A stretch of DNA of 64,000 nucleotides from Haloarcula amylolytica JCM 13557 (GTDB lineage Archaea > Halobacteriota > Halobacteria > Halobacteriales > Haloarculaceae), in contig NZ_AOLW01000035.1 in NCBI RefSeq assembly GCF_000336615.1, positions 346,074-410,073 of the forward strand, in the 5' to 3' direction. Positions 26,398 through 35,922 of this stretch are shown here, one piece after another. The translations under genes and the position numbers were made by a program. Numbering within the stretch: the stretch's first letter is position 1; each line of letters starts with the position of its first letter. The notes beneath the pieces were generated by a model. The model worked only from the letters and a program-made list of their open reading frames with translations, ran no database searches and had not been told where the DNA came from.

Positions 26398-28113
26398 ATG
26401 ACCGAACCGAGTGCCGCGTCTATCGCGTTCCGAGACGCGCGGGTGCTGGACGGGAGCGGTCGCCCCTCGTTCACTGCGAGCGTGCGTGTCGCCGACGGCC
26501 GAATCGAAACAATCAGCGAGGCCCCCCTCGACGCCGACCGCGTGGTCGACCTCGACGGGTCGTATCTCGCGCCGGGGTTTATCGATATGCACGCGCATTC
26601 CGAGCTCCGACTGTTCGAGCATCCCGATGCGGAGGAGAAACTGACGCAGGGAATCACAACGGAAGTCCTCGGTCAGGACGGGGTCAGCGTCGCCCCGGTG
26701 CCACCGAACCTTACCGACGAATGGGCACAACGGGTCAAATCACTCGACGGCACGCTCGGCGAAACGTGGCCCTGGCACACCGTTGACGGCTACCTCGCGG
26801 CGCTCGAATCCGCCGACTCAGCCGTCAACTGTGCGTACTACGCCCCACACGGCAACATCAGGTCGATGCTGGCCGGGTTCGAGGACCGCCCACTCGGCGG
26901 TGAACACGTCGTCGCCGCCGGGCCAGTCACCAGTCGACGGCTGGACAGACCAACGTCCGACCACGACACAGCGCCTGGTGAACTCGACGCCATTCGACAG
27001 GAACTCGAAGTGGCACTGGAACAGGGCGCGTTCGGTATGTCAAAGGGGATGATCTACCCGCCGAGTTCGTACGCTCGCGACGACGAACTGGTGGCGCTCG
27101 CGGACACCCTCGCCAAGCGTGACTCCTTCATGATTTCCCACGTCTGGAACGAGACGGACCGCGTGGTCGAATCTATCGACCGGTATCTCGACATCTGTCG
27201 GCGCGGCGGCTGTCACGCCCATGTCTCCCATCTCAAAGTCGGCGGCCAGCAGAACTGGGGCGATTCAGAGGCCGTGCTCGACCTGTTCGACGACGCTGTC
27301 GACCGGGGCCACCGCGTCACCTTCGACCAGTACCCCTACACGGCCGGCTCGACGATGCTCACCGCGCTGTTGCCGCCGTGGGCACGGCGGGGCGATTCGG
27401 AGGCCATCCGTCACCGTCTCAACTCCGCGGCAGTTCGGGACCGCATCGCCGCTGACATCTCACAGCCAGGGGACTGGGAGAACCTCGCGTACGCCGCCGG
27501 TTCGTGGGATAATATTCTCATAACGCGGACGGGGAGCGGTCGCCACCAGGGTGACACCATAGAGGATATCGCCGCTGAGATGGGCCGTGAGCCGGTTGAT
27601 GCGATGTGTGACTTGCTCGTCACCGAAGAACTGGACGTGACGATGGCCGACTTCGTGATGGCCGAAGACGACATCGAACGGTTCCTCGCGGACGACCGCG
27701 GTACGTTCTGCACGGACGGTATCTTCGGTGGAAAACCCCACCCGCGGGCCATCGGGGCGTTCAGTCGCATCCTCGAACGGTACGTCCGCGAACGGGACGT
27801 ACTCCCGCCGGAACTGATGGCGTACAAGGCCGCGGGCAACCCGGCTGATATCCTCGGCCTCAGGGACCGCGGATACGTCCGGGAGGGGTACGTCGCGGAC
27901 CTCGTGGCCTTCGACCTCGATTCGGTGTCGGCGAACGCGACCTACGAGGACCCGTTCCAGTTCTCCGACGGGATGGAGTACGTCCTCGTTGGCGGCGAGG
28001 TTGCGGTCCGGGACGGCGAACTGACCGGCGAGCGAAACGGCACGGTGCTTCGGAGCTATGAGGAGTGGGGTGGTGCGTCCCGTCCGGCACTCGACCGTGC
28101 TGCTGATGACTAG
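26398..28113 (+). CDS. N-acyl-D-amino-acid deacylase-family amidohydrolase
   Basis: A 571-residue amidohydrolase of the D-aminoacylase group; the start is ATG 26398 (MTEPSAASIAF). Visible motifs are PGFIDMHAHSE (about 61-71; metal-binding HxH), GMSKGMIYPPSSYA, SHVWNE, HVSHLK, and FDQYPYTAGSTML. Family members hydrolyse N-acyl or N-carbamoyl D-amino acids, and also cyclic amides. In this island it probably cleaves an amide or ureide intermediate of purine breakdown. It is divergent from the M20 hydrolase and followed, convergently, by a BMP lipoprotein gene. The real substrate is not predictable. Confidence 0.75.
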   Translation: MTEPSAASIAFRDARVLDGSGRPSFTASVRVADGRIETISEAPLDADRVVDLDGSYLAPGFIDMHAHSELRLFEHPDAEEKLTQGITTEVLGQDGVSVAPVPPNLTDEWAQRVKSLDGTLGETWPWHTVDGYLAALESADSAVNCAYYAPHGNIRSMLAGFEDRPLGGEHVVAAGPVTSRRLDRPTSDHDTAPGELDAIRQELEVALEQGAFGMSKGMIYPPSSYARDDELVALADTLAKRDSFMISHVWNETDRVVESIDRYLDICRRGGCHAHVSHLKVGGQQNWGDSEAVLDLFDDAVDRGHRVTFDQYPYTAGSTMLTALLPPWARRGDSEAIRHRLNSAAVRDRIAADISQPGDWENLAYAAGSWDNILITRTGSGRHQGDTIEDIAAEMGREPVDAMCDLLVTEELDVTMADFVMAEDDIERFLADDRGTFCTDGIFGGKPHPRAIGAFSRILERYVRERDVLPPELMAYKAAGNPADILGLRDRGYVREGYVADLVAFDLDSVSANATYEDPFQFSDGMEYVLVGGEVAVRDGELTGERNGTVLRSYEEWGGASRPALDRAADD

Positions 28114-28207
28114 ATGGCCGCCCTGTCGGCACCCGATTGATTGGCCGACTGCTAGCCACCGCTGTGGCAATCCGTGGCTGAAATACGACCGCTGAGGTCG
28201 GACTGTC

Positions 28208-29335
28208 TTACTCCGGCACGTCGGCGTCGACGGCGTCGATGAAACTGTTCATCTCCTGGAAGAGGAACTCGTCGCTCTCGCCCTCGAACTCGGAGCCGGC
28301 CCAGACGTCGAGTTCGCCGTTGACGATTTGCTCTTCCGTCTCGGCGACGGTGTCTTTGACTTCCTGTGGGACCTCCGGTCCCCACTCGTCGAGTGCGGGG
28401 AGGTTCGTCTCCATGCCGCCCCAGAAAGCGTCGGATTCCCAGGTCCCGTCCCGGACTGCGGAGATGGTCGGGTCGTAGATCTCTTCCCAGTTCCACACTG
28501 GAGAGACGAGGTAGTTGTCGCCGCCGAACTCGCCCATCGGCGCGTTGTAGCCGGAGGCCCACACGTCCGCCTCGTTGGCCGCTCTGACCGGAGCCGGGGA
28601 GTCCTGCTCCTGTGAGATAACGTCACAGCCCTCGTCGATGAGCGAGTTGGCCGCCTGCTTGGAGGTCTGTGGGTCGAACCACGCGTTGACCCACCGGATT
28701 TTGAACGTCGCGTCGGGGTTCACTGACCGCGCGCCGAGCGCCATCGCGTTAATCGAGCGGATGACTTCGGGAATCGGGAACGCGGCGACGTAGCCGATAG
28801 TGTTGTTCTCTGTCACCATTCCGGCGGCCTGTCCGGCCAGATACCGGGGCTGGTAAATCCGGCCCATGTACCGCCCCATGTTCTCTCGGGTGCGGTAGCC
28901 GGTCGCGTGCTCGAAGTACGTGTCGGGGTACTGTTCCGCGATGGTGAACATCGGGTCCTGGTAGCCAAACGTCGTCCCGAAGACGATGTCGGCGTCACCC
29001 TGCGCGTACTGCTCGAAGACGCGCTCGGAGTCTTCCGGCGCGACAGCCTCCGTGTACTCGGTTTCCAGCCAGTCGTACTTCTCGTCGACCGCCTTTCGCC
29101 CCTCGTCGTGTGCATGGGACCACCCGAGGTCGCCGACCTCTGAGATGTACACCCAGGCGGCGGTGACCGAATCGGACCCGGAGCCTCCGTCGCTACCGGT
29201 CGTAGTGCCATCAGTCGAATCACCGTCGTCGCTCCCGCTGTCGCCACCACTACAGCCGGCTAGCGCGGTTACCCCTGACGCCCCGAGGGCACCCAGCATC
29301 TCTCGCCGCGATATCGTTCGGTTGGTATTCACCAT
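28208..29335 (-). CDS. BMP-family substrate-binding lipoprotein, copy 1
   Basis: A 375-residue periplasmic-type binding protein of the BMP (basic membrane protein) family. The N-terminus has a Tat signal (SRREMLGALG) and a lipobox LAGC with the lipidated cysteine near 28, followed by a Ser/Gly/Asp/Thr-rich linker. It is thus exported folded and anchored outside the cell. BMP proteins bind nucleosides such as guanosine, inosine or xanthosine. It is the partner of the ABC genes at 30989-34739. The tandem copy at 29530 is very similar, a local duplication. Confidence 0.85.
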   Translation of the reverse strand: MVNTNRTISRREMLGALGASGVTALAGCSGGDSGSDDGDSTDGTTTGSDGGSGSDSVTAAWVYISEVGDLGWSHAHDEGRKAVDEKYDWLETEYTEAVAPEDSERVFEQYAQGDADIVFGTTFGYQDPMFTIAEQYPDTYFEHATGYRTRENMGRYMGRIYQPRYLAGQAAGMVTENNTIGYVAAFPIPEVIRSINAMALGARSVNPDATFKIRWVNAWFDPQTSKQAANSLIDEGCDVISQEQDSPAPVRAANEADVWASGYNAPMGEFGGDNYLVSPVWNWEEIYDPTISAVRDGTWESDAFWGGMETNLPALDEWGPEVPQEVKDTVAETEEQIVNGELDVWAGSEFEGESDEFLFQEMNSFIDAVDADVPE

Positions 29336-29529
29336 TACTGAACTGGGTAGACGTAGCGAAAACTCCTACTTAAGAGATACCATCTTTGACCTTGCAGCGA
29401 ACAAATATATTCGGATGAACGTGCCCGAAAATCGTCTTCGTGGCTCGATACTACTACGACCGTGGTCACAGCCGTCTGAAAGGCCCAGTAACCGGAGGTG
29501 AGTACGTCAGCTGTGTGCCGGTGGCAGAA

Positions 29530-30681
29530 TCAGTTCGGGACCTCCCCCTCGACAGCGTCGACGTAACTGCTCATCTGCTGGAAGAGGAACTCGTCGCTCT
29601 CGCCTTCGAACGCCGAGTCGGCCCAGACATCCAGATCCCCGTCGAGTATCGCCGACCGTGACTCCGAGACGGTGTCCTTCGCTTCCTGAGGCACGTCCGG
29701 CCCCCAGTCGTCAAGACTACAGATGCCTGAGTCGATCCCCTCCCAGTACGCGTCGGACTCCCAGGTTCCGTCCCTGACAGACTCGATTGTCGGGCCGTAG
29801 AACTCTTCCCAGTGCCAGATCGGGGAGGTGAGATAGTTCTCGCCGGCGATGTCGCCCATGGGAGCGTCGTAGCCAGTCGCCCAGATACCCGCATCGGAGG
29901 CCGCTCGGAGCGCGGCGGGGGAGTCCTGGTGCTGGGCCATCACGTCGACGTCCTCGTCCAGCAGGGCGTTCGCCGCCTCGCTTTCGGTCGGCGGGTCGAA
30001 CCAGGAGTTCGTCCATCTGACCTTCAGCGTCGCGCTGTCGTTGACAGACGCGGCCCCGAGCGCGTAGGCGTTGATGCCACGGATGACCTCGGGAATCGGG
30101 AACGCCGCCACGTATCCCAGCGTATCTGTCTCCGTGACGGTACCGGCGGCCTGTCCGGCGAGATATCGAGGCTGATAGATCCGGCCCATGTACCGGCCCA
30201 TGTTCTCCATCGTCAGGTAGCCGGTGTTGTGTTCGAAGTACGTGTCGGGGTACTGCTCCGCGACGGACGCCATCGGGTCCTGGTACTCGAACGTACAGCC
30301 GAAGATGATATCGGCGTCTCCCTGTGCGTACTGTTCGAACACCCGCTCGGAATCGGCCGGGGCGACAGCCTCGGTGTACTCCGTCTTCAGCCAGTCGTAT
30401 TCTTCTGCGACCGCCTCCCGACCCTCGTTGTGGGCCCAGGACCAGCCGAGGTCCCCGACCTCCGAGTTGTACACCCAGGCGGCCGTGACCGAATCCGTTC
30501 CGGACCCACCGTCACTACCGGTTGTGGTCCCGTCAGCAGCCCCGCCATCGGCGGTGTCGGTGGCTGCTTCGCCATCTCCCCCGTCACCCCCACCGCTACA
30601 ACCGGCGAGTCCGGTAATTCCTGCTGCCCCAAGTGCTGTCAGTAGCTCCCGTCTCGATTTGGTGTGTTTCTTGTCAACCAT
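29530..30681 (-). CDS. BMP-family substrate-binding lipoprotein, copy 2
   Basis: A 383-residue paralogue of copy 1 with Tat motif SRRELLTALG and lipobox LAGC, then a longer low-complexity Gly/Asp/Thr linker before the binding domain (starting around VTAAWVYNSEVGDLGWS). The shared GCTFEYQDP, YLAGQAAG and AAFPIPEVIRGINA segments are BMP hallmarks. Its own promoter is indicated by TTTAAGT on the minus strand (30714-30720). Being divergent from the ABC operon, both could be controlled from the 30.7-31.0 kb region. Confidence 0.85.
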   Translation of the reverse strand: MVDKKHTKSRRELLTALGAAGITGLAGCSGGGDGGDGEAATDTADGGAADGTTTGSDGGSGTDSVTAAWVYNSEVGDLGWSWAHNEGREAVAEEYDWLKTEYTEAVAPADSERVFEQYAQGDADIIFGCTFEYQDPMASVAEQYPDTYFEHNTGYLTMENMGRYMGRIYQPRYLAGQAAGTVTETDTLGYVAAFPIPEVIRGINAYALGAASVNDSATLKVRWTNSWFDPPTESEAANALLDEDVDVMAQHQDSPAALRAASDAGIWATGYDAPMGDIAGENYLTSPIWHWEEFYGPTIESVRDGTWESDAYWEGIDSGICSLDDWGPDVPQEAKDTVSESRSAILDGDLDVWADSAFEGESDEFLFQQMSSYVDAVEGEVPN

Positions 30682-30988
30682 TCACTATCCGGGTGCCCAT
30701 TGCAGAAACAATCACTTAAATTGTCCCGTTCGTGCAGCTTTTTCTACCTATTTTCAAAATATACGCCACAAAATCGGCACTATCATACTTGATCTGGTGA
30801 CTATCTACAGCATATGTTCATCCTACTGGCTGTCACGACAGACTGGATGAGCGTCGACAACGGACGCTAACACACAACAACTAATACTTGGCAAATGTCC
30901 GGCATTTCCTGTTCTGGACGGCGAATATGGCTACCTTTGGAAACAATTATGCCACTACATTGTTGATACCCGGCCAAGATCAGAGAGC
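30682..30988. other. Divergent promoter region of the nucleoside transporter
   Basis: It contains the leftward box TTTAAGT (complement 30714-30720) for BMP copy 2. The rightward ABC operon must start in the second half. A TTGGCAAATGTCCGGCATT stretch near 30888 shares TTGGCAAAT with the region near 24973. No small gene is seen. Confidence 0.4.
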
Positions 30989-32647
30989 ATGTCCGAACAC
31001 ACCACGCTCAGGATGGAGGGGATTCTGAAGGAGTTCCCTGGGGTCGTCGCCAACGACCACATCGACCTCTCCGTCGAGCGCGGGGAAATCCACGGCCTCC
31101 TTGGTGAAAACGGCGCGGGAAAAAGCACGCTGATGAAGGTTCTGTATGGGCTCTACTCTCAGGACGACGGCGATATCTATCTCGACGGCGAGCGACTCGA
31201 CCTGGAGTCGCCACAGGACGCTATCGACGCCGGGATCGGGATGGTCCACCAGCACTTCATGCTGATACCACGCCTGACAGTCGCCGAAAACGTCGTGCTC
31301 GGTGAGCGTGAACCGGCCACGGCGTTCCGCAGCGATGCCGAGGGCAGCTGGCTCCCGGCGACGGTCCGGAACAACAGCCTCGTCCAGTCGCTGGCCGGCC
31401 AGTTCTCGCTCGGTCTCGATGTCCCCGAACAGCGGATTCAGGACCTGGCGGACCAGTACGGGTTCGACATCGACGTAAGCGCGAAGATTTGGGAGCTCGA
31501 CGTCGGCCAGCAACAGCGTGTCGAGATACTCAAAGCGCTGTACCGGGATGTCGACCTCCTGATTCTCGACGAACCGACAGCAGTTCTCACACCCACTGAG
31601 GCGGAGCGGCTCTTCGACTCGCTCGAACGGCTGACTGACGAGGGTCTCTCGATAATCTTCATCACCCACAAGCTCACGGAAGTCGACGCCATCGTCGACC
31701 GGGTGACGGTTCTTCGAGAGGGGCAAAACGTCGGTACCGCTGCGGTGTCGTCAGTCTCACGGGCAGACCTCGCAGAGATGATGGTCGGCCGCGAAGTGCT
31801 GTTTGACATAGACAGGGAAGCGGTCGACCTCGGTGACCCAGTTTTGCGTGCACGCGGGGTCAAAGCCACCGATAATCGGGATATCGAAGCTCTCTCCGGT
31901 ATCGACCTGACGGTTCGGCAGGGTGAAATCGTCGGGATTGCGGGCGTAAGCGGTAACGGCCAGAAGGAACTCGCCGAAGTCATGGCCGGTATTCGCGACG
32001 TGACAGCCGGCGAGTTACTGGTCAACGGCGAGGACATCACCGGCGCGAAACCGAAAACGTTCGTCGACAGCGGCGTCTCGTTCGTCCCCGAGGACCGACT
32101 CCAGTACGGCTGTGCCGAGGACCTCTCGGTGATGCACAACGCCACGATGAAAGACTTCAGGGACGGCCGGTTCGGCGACCGCCCGTTTCTGGACTACGGG
32201 GAACTCCGGGAGTACGCCGAGACGCTGGTCGAGGAGTTCGATGTCCGCGGTGTCAGCGACGTCACCGAGACCAACGCCGGCGACCTCTCCGGTGGGAACC
32301 TCCAGAAGCTCATCCTGGCCAGGGAAATCTACCGCGACCCGGACCTGCTCATCGCGAACCAACCGACCCGTGGCGTGGATGTCGGAGCAATCGAGTTCAT
32401 CAGGGAGACGCTGCTCGAACAACGGAAGGCAGGAACTGGCATCATCCTGCTCTCGGAAGACCTCGACGAGATATTCGACCTGAGCGACAGGATTCTCGTC
32501 GTCTACGAGGGCGAGTTCGTCTACGAAACGACACCGGCCGAAGCAGACCGGGAACGGATCGGCTTGGAGATGACCGGCGGTGACGGCGACGACGAAACGG
32601 TTGCGTCGCCGCCCCAGTCCGGGGTCACACAGGAGGGTGAGAGCTGA
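30989..32647 (+). CDS. Nucleoside-type ABC transporter ATPase (two NBDs)
   Basis: A 552-residue protein with two tandem nucleotide-binding domains, as in sugar and BMP-linked nucleoside transporters. NBD1 has Walker A GENGAGKS (about 38-45), signature LDVGQQQRVEI and Walker B LLILDEP. NBD2 has the usual degenerate Walker A (GVSGNGQKE), signature LSGGNLQKLIL and Walker B DLLIANQP, in which Asn replaces the acidic residue pair. ATP hydrolysis is thus expected mainly at one site. It drives uptake through the two permeases that follow, with one-base stop/start overlaps. Confidence 0.9.
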   Translation: MSEHTTLRMEGILKEFPGVVANDHIDLSVERGEIHGLLGENGAGKSTLMKVLYGLYSQDDGDIYLDGERLDLESPQDAIDAGIGMVHQHFMLIPRLTVAENVVLGEREPATAFRSDAEGSWLPATVRNNSLVQSLAGQFSLGLDVPEQRIQDLADQYGFDIDVSAKIWELDVGQQQRVEILKALYRDVDLLILDEPTAVLTPTEAERLFDSLERLTDEGLSIIFITHKLTEVDAIVDRVTVLREGQNVGTAAVSSVSRADLAEMMVGREVLFDIDREAVDLGDPVLRARGVKATDNRDIEALSGIDLTVRQGEIVGIAGVSGNGQKELAEVMAGIRDVTAGELLVNGEDITGAKPKTFVDSGVSFVPEDRLQYGCAEDLSVMHNATMKDFRDGRFGDRPFLDYGELREYAETLVEEFDVRGVSDVTETNAGDLSGGNLQKLILAREIYRDPDLLIANQPTRGVDVGAIEFIRETLLEQRKAGTGIILLSEDLDEIFDLSDRILVVYEGEFVYETTPAEADRERIGLEMTGGDGDDETVASPPQSGVTQEGES

Positions 32648-33747
32648 TGAACGTCGCAGTAAACGTCGACGCACGCGAGGACATCCCCGTCTGGCTGGCG
32701 TACGGGACGCCCGTGTTCACCGTGCTGGCCGCGCTGGCAGTGAGTGCCATCGCACTCGTCGTCCTCGACGTGAACCCCGTCGCGGCGTACGCGACGATGT
32801 TCGTCGACACGCTCTTTACCGAGTTCGGTCTCAGAGAGACGCTGACGAAGGCGGTACCGCTGATTCTCACGGGCCTGGCGGTGTACCTCCCGTTGAAGGC
32901 AGGACTGTTCAACATCGGGGCCGAGGGGCAACTCGTCGCCGGTGCGCTTGCCGGAACCTGGGTCGGGCTGAACGTCTCGCTCCCGGGGCTCGCACTGGTC
33001 CCGCTGATGTTCGTCGCCGCGGCCGTCGCCGGCGGTATCTGGGCGGGCATTCCGGCCTACCTGCGCGCGAGATGGGACGTCAACGAGATTATCACGTCGC
33101 TACTACTGACGTTCGTCGCGCTCGCAATCCAGAGCTACCTGCTCAGGGGACCGATGCAGGGCGGGACGGGGAACTTCCCGCAGTCCGAGCGGTTCTCCGA
33201 GGCCGCGACGATTCCGGAGCTGTTCGGCGGCGTCCACGCCGGCTTACTCGTCGCCGTCTGCATGGTCGTGGTGACCTACGTCCTGATGACGAAAACGCGA
33301 CTCGGGTTCGAAATCACGTTCGTCGGTTCGAACGACGAGGCCGCCCAGCAGGCGGGCATGAGCAAGTTCTACGTGTACCTCCTGGTGTTCGTCGTCGGGG
33401 GCGCGTTCGCTGCCATGGGCGGCATCAGCGAAATTGCCGGCGCACAGGGTCGCTACCGCGCCGGGTTCGAACCGGGGTACGGCTTCACCGCAATTCCGAT
33501 TGCGCTGCTGGGTCGCAACAGCGCGTTCAAGGTGATGCTCGCGGGGCTGTTCTTCGCTGTGCTGTTCGTCGGCGGGTCGAGCATGGAAGTGGCCTTTGGC
33601 GTGCCCGCGGCGCTGGTCGAGATCATCCAGGCGCTGGTCATCCTCTTCCTCATCACTGCGGAGTTCTTCAAGAGCTACCGTGTCGGTATCGACGTAAAAC
33701 GCGGGCCAGCGGAGACACCGGCCCAGCCACAACGGGGTGACGACTGA
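32647..33747 (+). CDS. ABC transporter permease 1 (BMP-linked)
   Basis: A 366-residue membrane protein of the BPD_transp_2 family with about nine or ten hydrophobic helices. It has the EAA-like loop region around KAGLFNIGAEGQLVAGA, characteristic of nucleoside/sugar permeases. The start overlaps the ATPase stop (TGATG), and its own stop overlaps the next permease in the same way, showing coupled translation. The C-terminal tail is cytoplasmic and polar. With the second permease it forms the heterodimeric channel for nucleosides or nucleobases. Confidence 0.9.
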   Translation: MNVAVNVDAREDIPVWLAYGTPVFTVLAALAVSAIALVVLDVNPVAAYATMFVDTLFTEFGLRETLTKAVPLILTGLAVYLPLKAGLFNIGAEGQLVAGALAGTWVGLNVSLPGLALVPLMFVAAAVAGGIWAGIPAYLRARWDVNEIITSLLLTFVALAIQSYLLRGPMQGGTGNFPQSERFSEAATIPELFGGVHAGLLVAVCMVVVTYVLMTKTRLGFEITFVGSNDEAAQQAGMSKFYVYLLVFVVGGAFAAMGGISEIAGAQGRYRAGFEPGYGFTAIPIALLGRNSAFKVMLAGLFFAVLFVGGSSMEVAFGVPAALVEIIQALVILFLITAEFFKSYRVGIDVKRGPAETPAQPQRGDD

Positions 33748-34739
33748 TGGTGAGTTTCATCGCCGGACTGCTCGATGCCACCGTTCAGGCGGCGACGGTA
33801 CTACTCCTCGCCGGGATGGGGGAACTCATTAGCGAGCGGGCGGGCGTTCTCAACCTCGGCGTCGAAGGGATGATGCTCGTCGGTGCGCTCGGTGGGTTCA
33901 TCACTACCGTCCTCACGGGGAGTCACTGGCTCGGGTTCGGCGTCGGCATCCTCCTCGGGATGGTGCTCGCGCTGGTCCACGCGTTCCTCTGTATCACGCT
34001 GAAGTCGAACCAGGTCATCAGCGGCGTCATGCTGACACTGCTGGGGACCGGTCTCACGACGTTTTTCGGTTCCGGCTGGGTCGAGGAGTCCATCGACGGC
34101 TTCCCGCAGATGACGCTCCCGTTTGTCGGACAGTATCTCGTCGATATCCCGGTCATCGGTGAGGCCTTCTTCCGGAGCACGGCGACGGACTACCTCGCGC
34201 TCGGCTTGCTGGTCGTGGTCTGGTACTTCCTGTACCACTCGAACCTCGGACTGGAGATGATAGCCGTCGGCGAAGACCCCGAGATGGCGGACACGATGGG
34301 TGTCTCCGTGTTCAGACTGCGGTATCTCGCGGTACTCATCGGCGGCGGGTTCGCCGGCGCGGCCGGGGCACACCTCTCGCTGGCGTTCTCACAGCTCTGG
34401 GTCCCCGGCATGACCGCGGGCCGTGGCTGGATCGCCGTCGCGCTGGTCATCTTCGCACAGTGGCGGCCCCGCCGGATGCTGGTCGGAGCCTACCTGTTCG
34501 GCCTGCTCGACGCGCTCCGAATCCGCTCGCAGTCCATCTCGCTGACGGTGGGTCCTGACGCGCCACTCGCCGGGGTTATCAATCCCATCGTTGAGTTCCT
34601 CATGAACCCACAGATCATGGGGACGTACCCGTATCTGGCGACGATTCTCGTACTGGCTTACGCCGTCATCCGAACCAAGAGCGACCAGCTCGCGGTCCCC
34701 TCGGCGCTGTTGCAGTCCTACAGCCGCGAGACGGATTAA
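33747..34739 (+). CDS. ABC transporter permease 2 (BMP-linked)
   Basis: A 330-residue BPD_transp_2 permease, shorter than its partner, with about eight to ten membrane helices and the family loop ERAGVLNLGVEGMMLVGA near residue 30-50. It is the last gene of the three-gene transporter operon. The MSSxx-like glycine-rich ends of helices and the GGFAGAAGAHLSLA segment are typical. Together with permease 1, the ATPase and one or both lipoproteins it makes a full importer. Confidence 0.9.
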   Translation: MVSFIAGLLDATVQAATVLLLAGMGELISERAGVLNLGVEGMMLVGALGGFITTVLTGSHWLGFGVGILLGMVLALVHAFLCITLKSNQVISGVMLTLLGTGLTTFFGSGWVEESIDGFPQMTLPFVGQYLVDIPVIGEAFFRSTATDYLALGLLVVVWYFLYHSNLGLEMIAVGEDPEMADTMGVSVFRLRYLAVLIGGGFAGAAGAHLSLAFSQLWVPGMTAGRGWIAVALVIFAQWRPRRMLVGAYLFGLLDALRIRSQSISLTVGPDAPLAGVINPIVEFLMNPQIMGTYPYLATILVLAYAVIRTKSDQLAVPSALLQSYSRETD

Positions 34740-34768
34740 CGGATAGTCGGGTACGGACCGAATCGAGC

Positions 34769-34800
34769 GGCCACACCTGCCACAGACCGTGTGTGTGGCC
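34769..34800. promoter_or_regulatory. GGCCACAC...GTGTGGCC inverted repeat
   Basis: GGCCACAC (34769-34776) and GTGTGGCC (34793-34800) are exact reverse complements with a 16-base spacer. A TATA-like TATTTATC (34806-34813) follows immediately, so a bound protein would block or recruit at the promoter of the LLM oxidoreductase. Half-sites match those at 26295-26326, but the spacing is two bases longer. Confidence 0.55.
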
Positions 34801-34839
34801 AAATCTATTTATCGGCATTCGAAGAATTCAGCATGTCTC

Positions 34840-35874
34840 ATGAGCGCCAATCAGGTCTTCGAGAGAGGCGACCGTGTCGGGATCTACTTGCAGGACAAAC
34901 ACTCGCTGGAAGAGAACGTGGAACTCGTACAGTACGCGGAGGAGCAGGGTATCGACGAGATCTGGCAAGCCGAATCGCGGCTGGCACGCGACGCCGTGTC
35001 CCCGCTCGGCGCGTACGCCGCGGTCACCGACGACATCAAACTCGGCACCGGCGTCATCAACAACTGGACGCGCAACGCGGCGCTGATCGCGCAGACGATG
35101 AGCACGCTGGAGGAACTCGCCGGTCCGGACCGCATCATGTGCGGCATCGGGGCCTGGTGGGACCCGCTGGCCGAGAAAGTCGGCATCGACCGCAGCGGCG
35201 CACTGCGGGCGATGCGCGAGTGTGTCGAGGTGACACAGGACCTGCTGGACATGGAGAACGTCACCTACGACGGGGAGTTCGTCCAGATGCGCGACGTGGA
35301 GCTGGACGTGGTCCACGGCGACGACGGGCCGCGAACCGTCCCGGTGTACGTCGGCGGGACCGGGTTCAAGATGCTGGAACTCACTGGTCACTTCGCTGAC
35401 GGGGCGCTGCTGAACTACCTCGTCAGCCCGGAGTACAACGAGAAGGCCCTCGACGCACTGGAGACCGGGGCGGAGCGCGGCGACCGCTCGCTCGACGACA
35501 TCGACCGGCCCCAGTTAGTCGTCTGTTCGATGGACCACGACGAGGAGAAGGCGCTGGACAACGCCCGCGAACTCATCACGCAGTATCTCGGACAACAGCC
35601 CCACATTATGAAAGCCAGCGGCGTCAGCCAGGACCTCATCGACGAGGTGGGCGAAACCATCGGCGGGTGGCCGGCCGACAAGGACGACATCAAAGAGGGG
35701 ATGCACCTCATTCCGGACGACGTAGTTCACAAACTCACCGCCAGCGGCACGCCCGAACAGTGCCGAGAGAAGGTCCGTGAGTATGCGGAAACTGGCTGCC
35801 AGTGCCCGATTCTCTATCCGCTTGGCGAGGACCGGCGGTTGATGATCGACGAGTTCGCGGACGGCTACCTGTAG
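34840..35874 (+). CDS. LLM-class flavin/F420-dependent oxidoreductase
   Basis: A 344-residue luciferase-like monooxygenase family protein resembling 5,10-methylenetetrahydromethanopterin reductase. The start is ATG 34840 (MSANQVFERGDRVG); a TATA-like box 30 bases upstream predicts a leaderless mRNA. The TIM-barrel pattern is visible: VGIYLQDKHSLEENVELVQYAEEQGIDEIWQAES, then IKLGTGVINNWTRNAALIAQT, and VPVYVGGTG. Haloarchaea use F420, which such enzymes often bind. It shares the operator-type repeat with the purine genes, so it may reduce or oxidise a purine-derived intermediate. The substrate is unknown. Confidence 0.7.
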   Translation: MSANQVFERGDRVGIYLQDKHSLEENVELVQYAEEQGIDEIWQAESRLARDAVSPLGAYAAVTDDIKLGTGVINNWTRNAALIAQTMSTLEELAGPDRIMCGIGAWWDPLAEKVGIDRSGALRAMRECVEVTQDLLDMENVTYDGEFVQMRDVELDVVHGDDGPRTVPVYVGGTGFKMLELTGHFADGALLNYLVSPEYNEKALDALETGAERGDRSLDDIDRPQLVVCSMDHDEEKALDNARELITQYLGQQPHIMKASGVSQDLIDEVGETIGGWPADKDDIKEGMHLIPDDVVHKLTASGTPEQCREKVREYAETGCQCPILYPLGEDRRLMIDEFADGYL

Positions 35875-35922
35875 GTCGCTGGCCGCCGACTCGATAGGTG
35901 TCGATATCCCTTTTCGGCCTGC

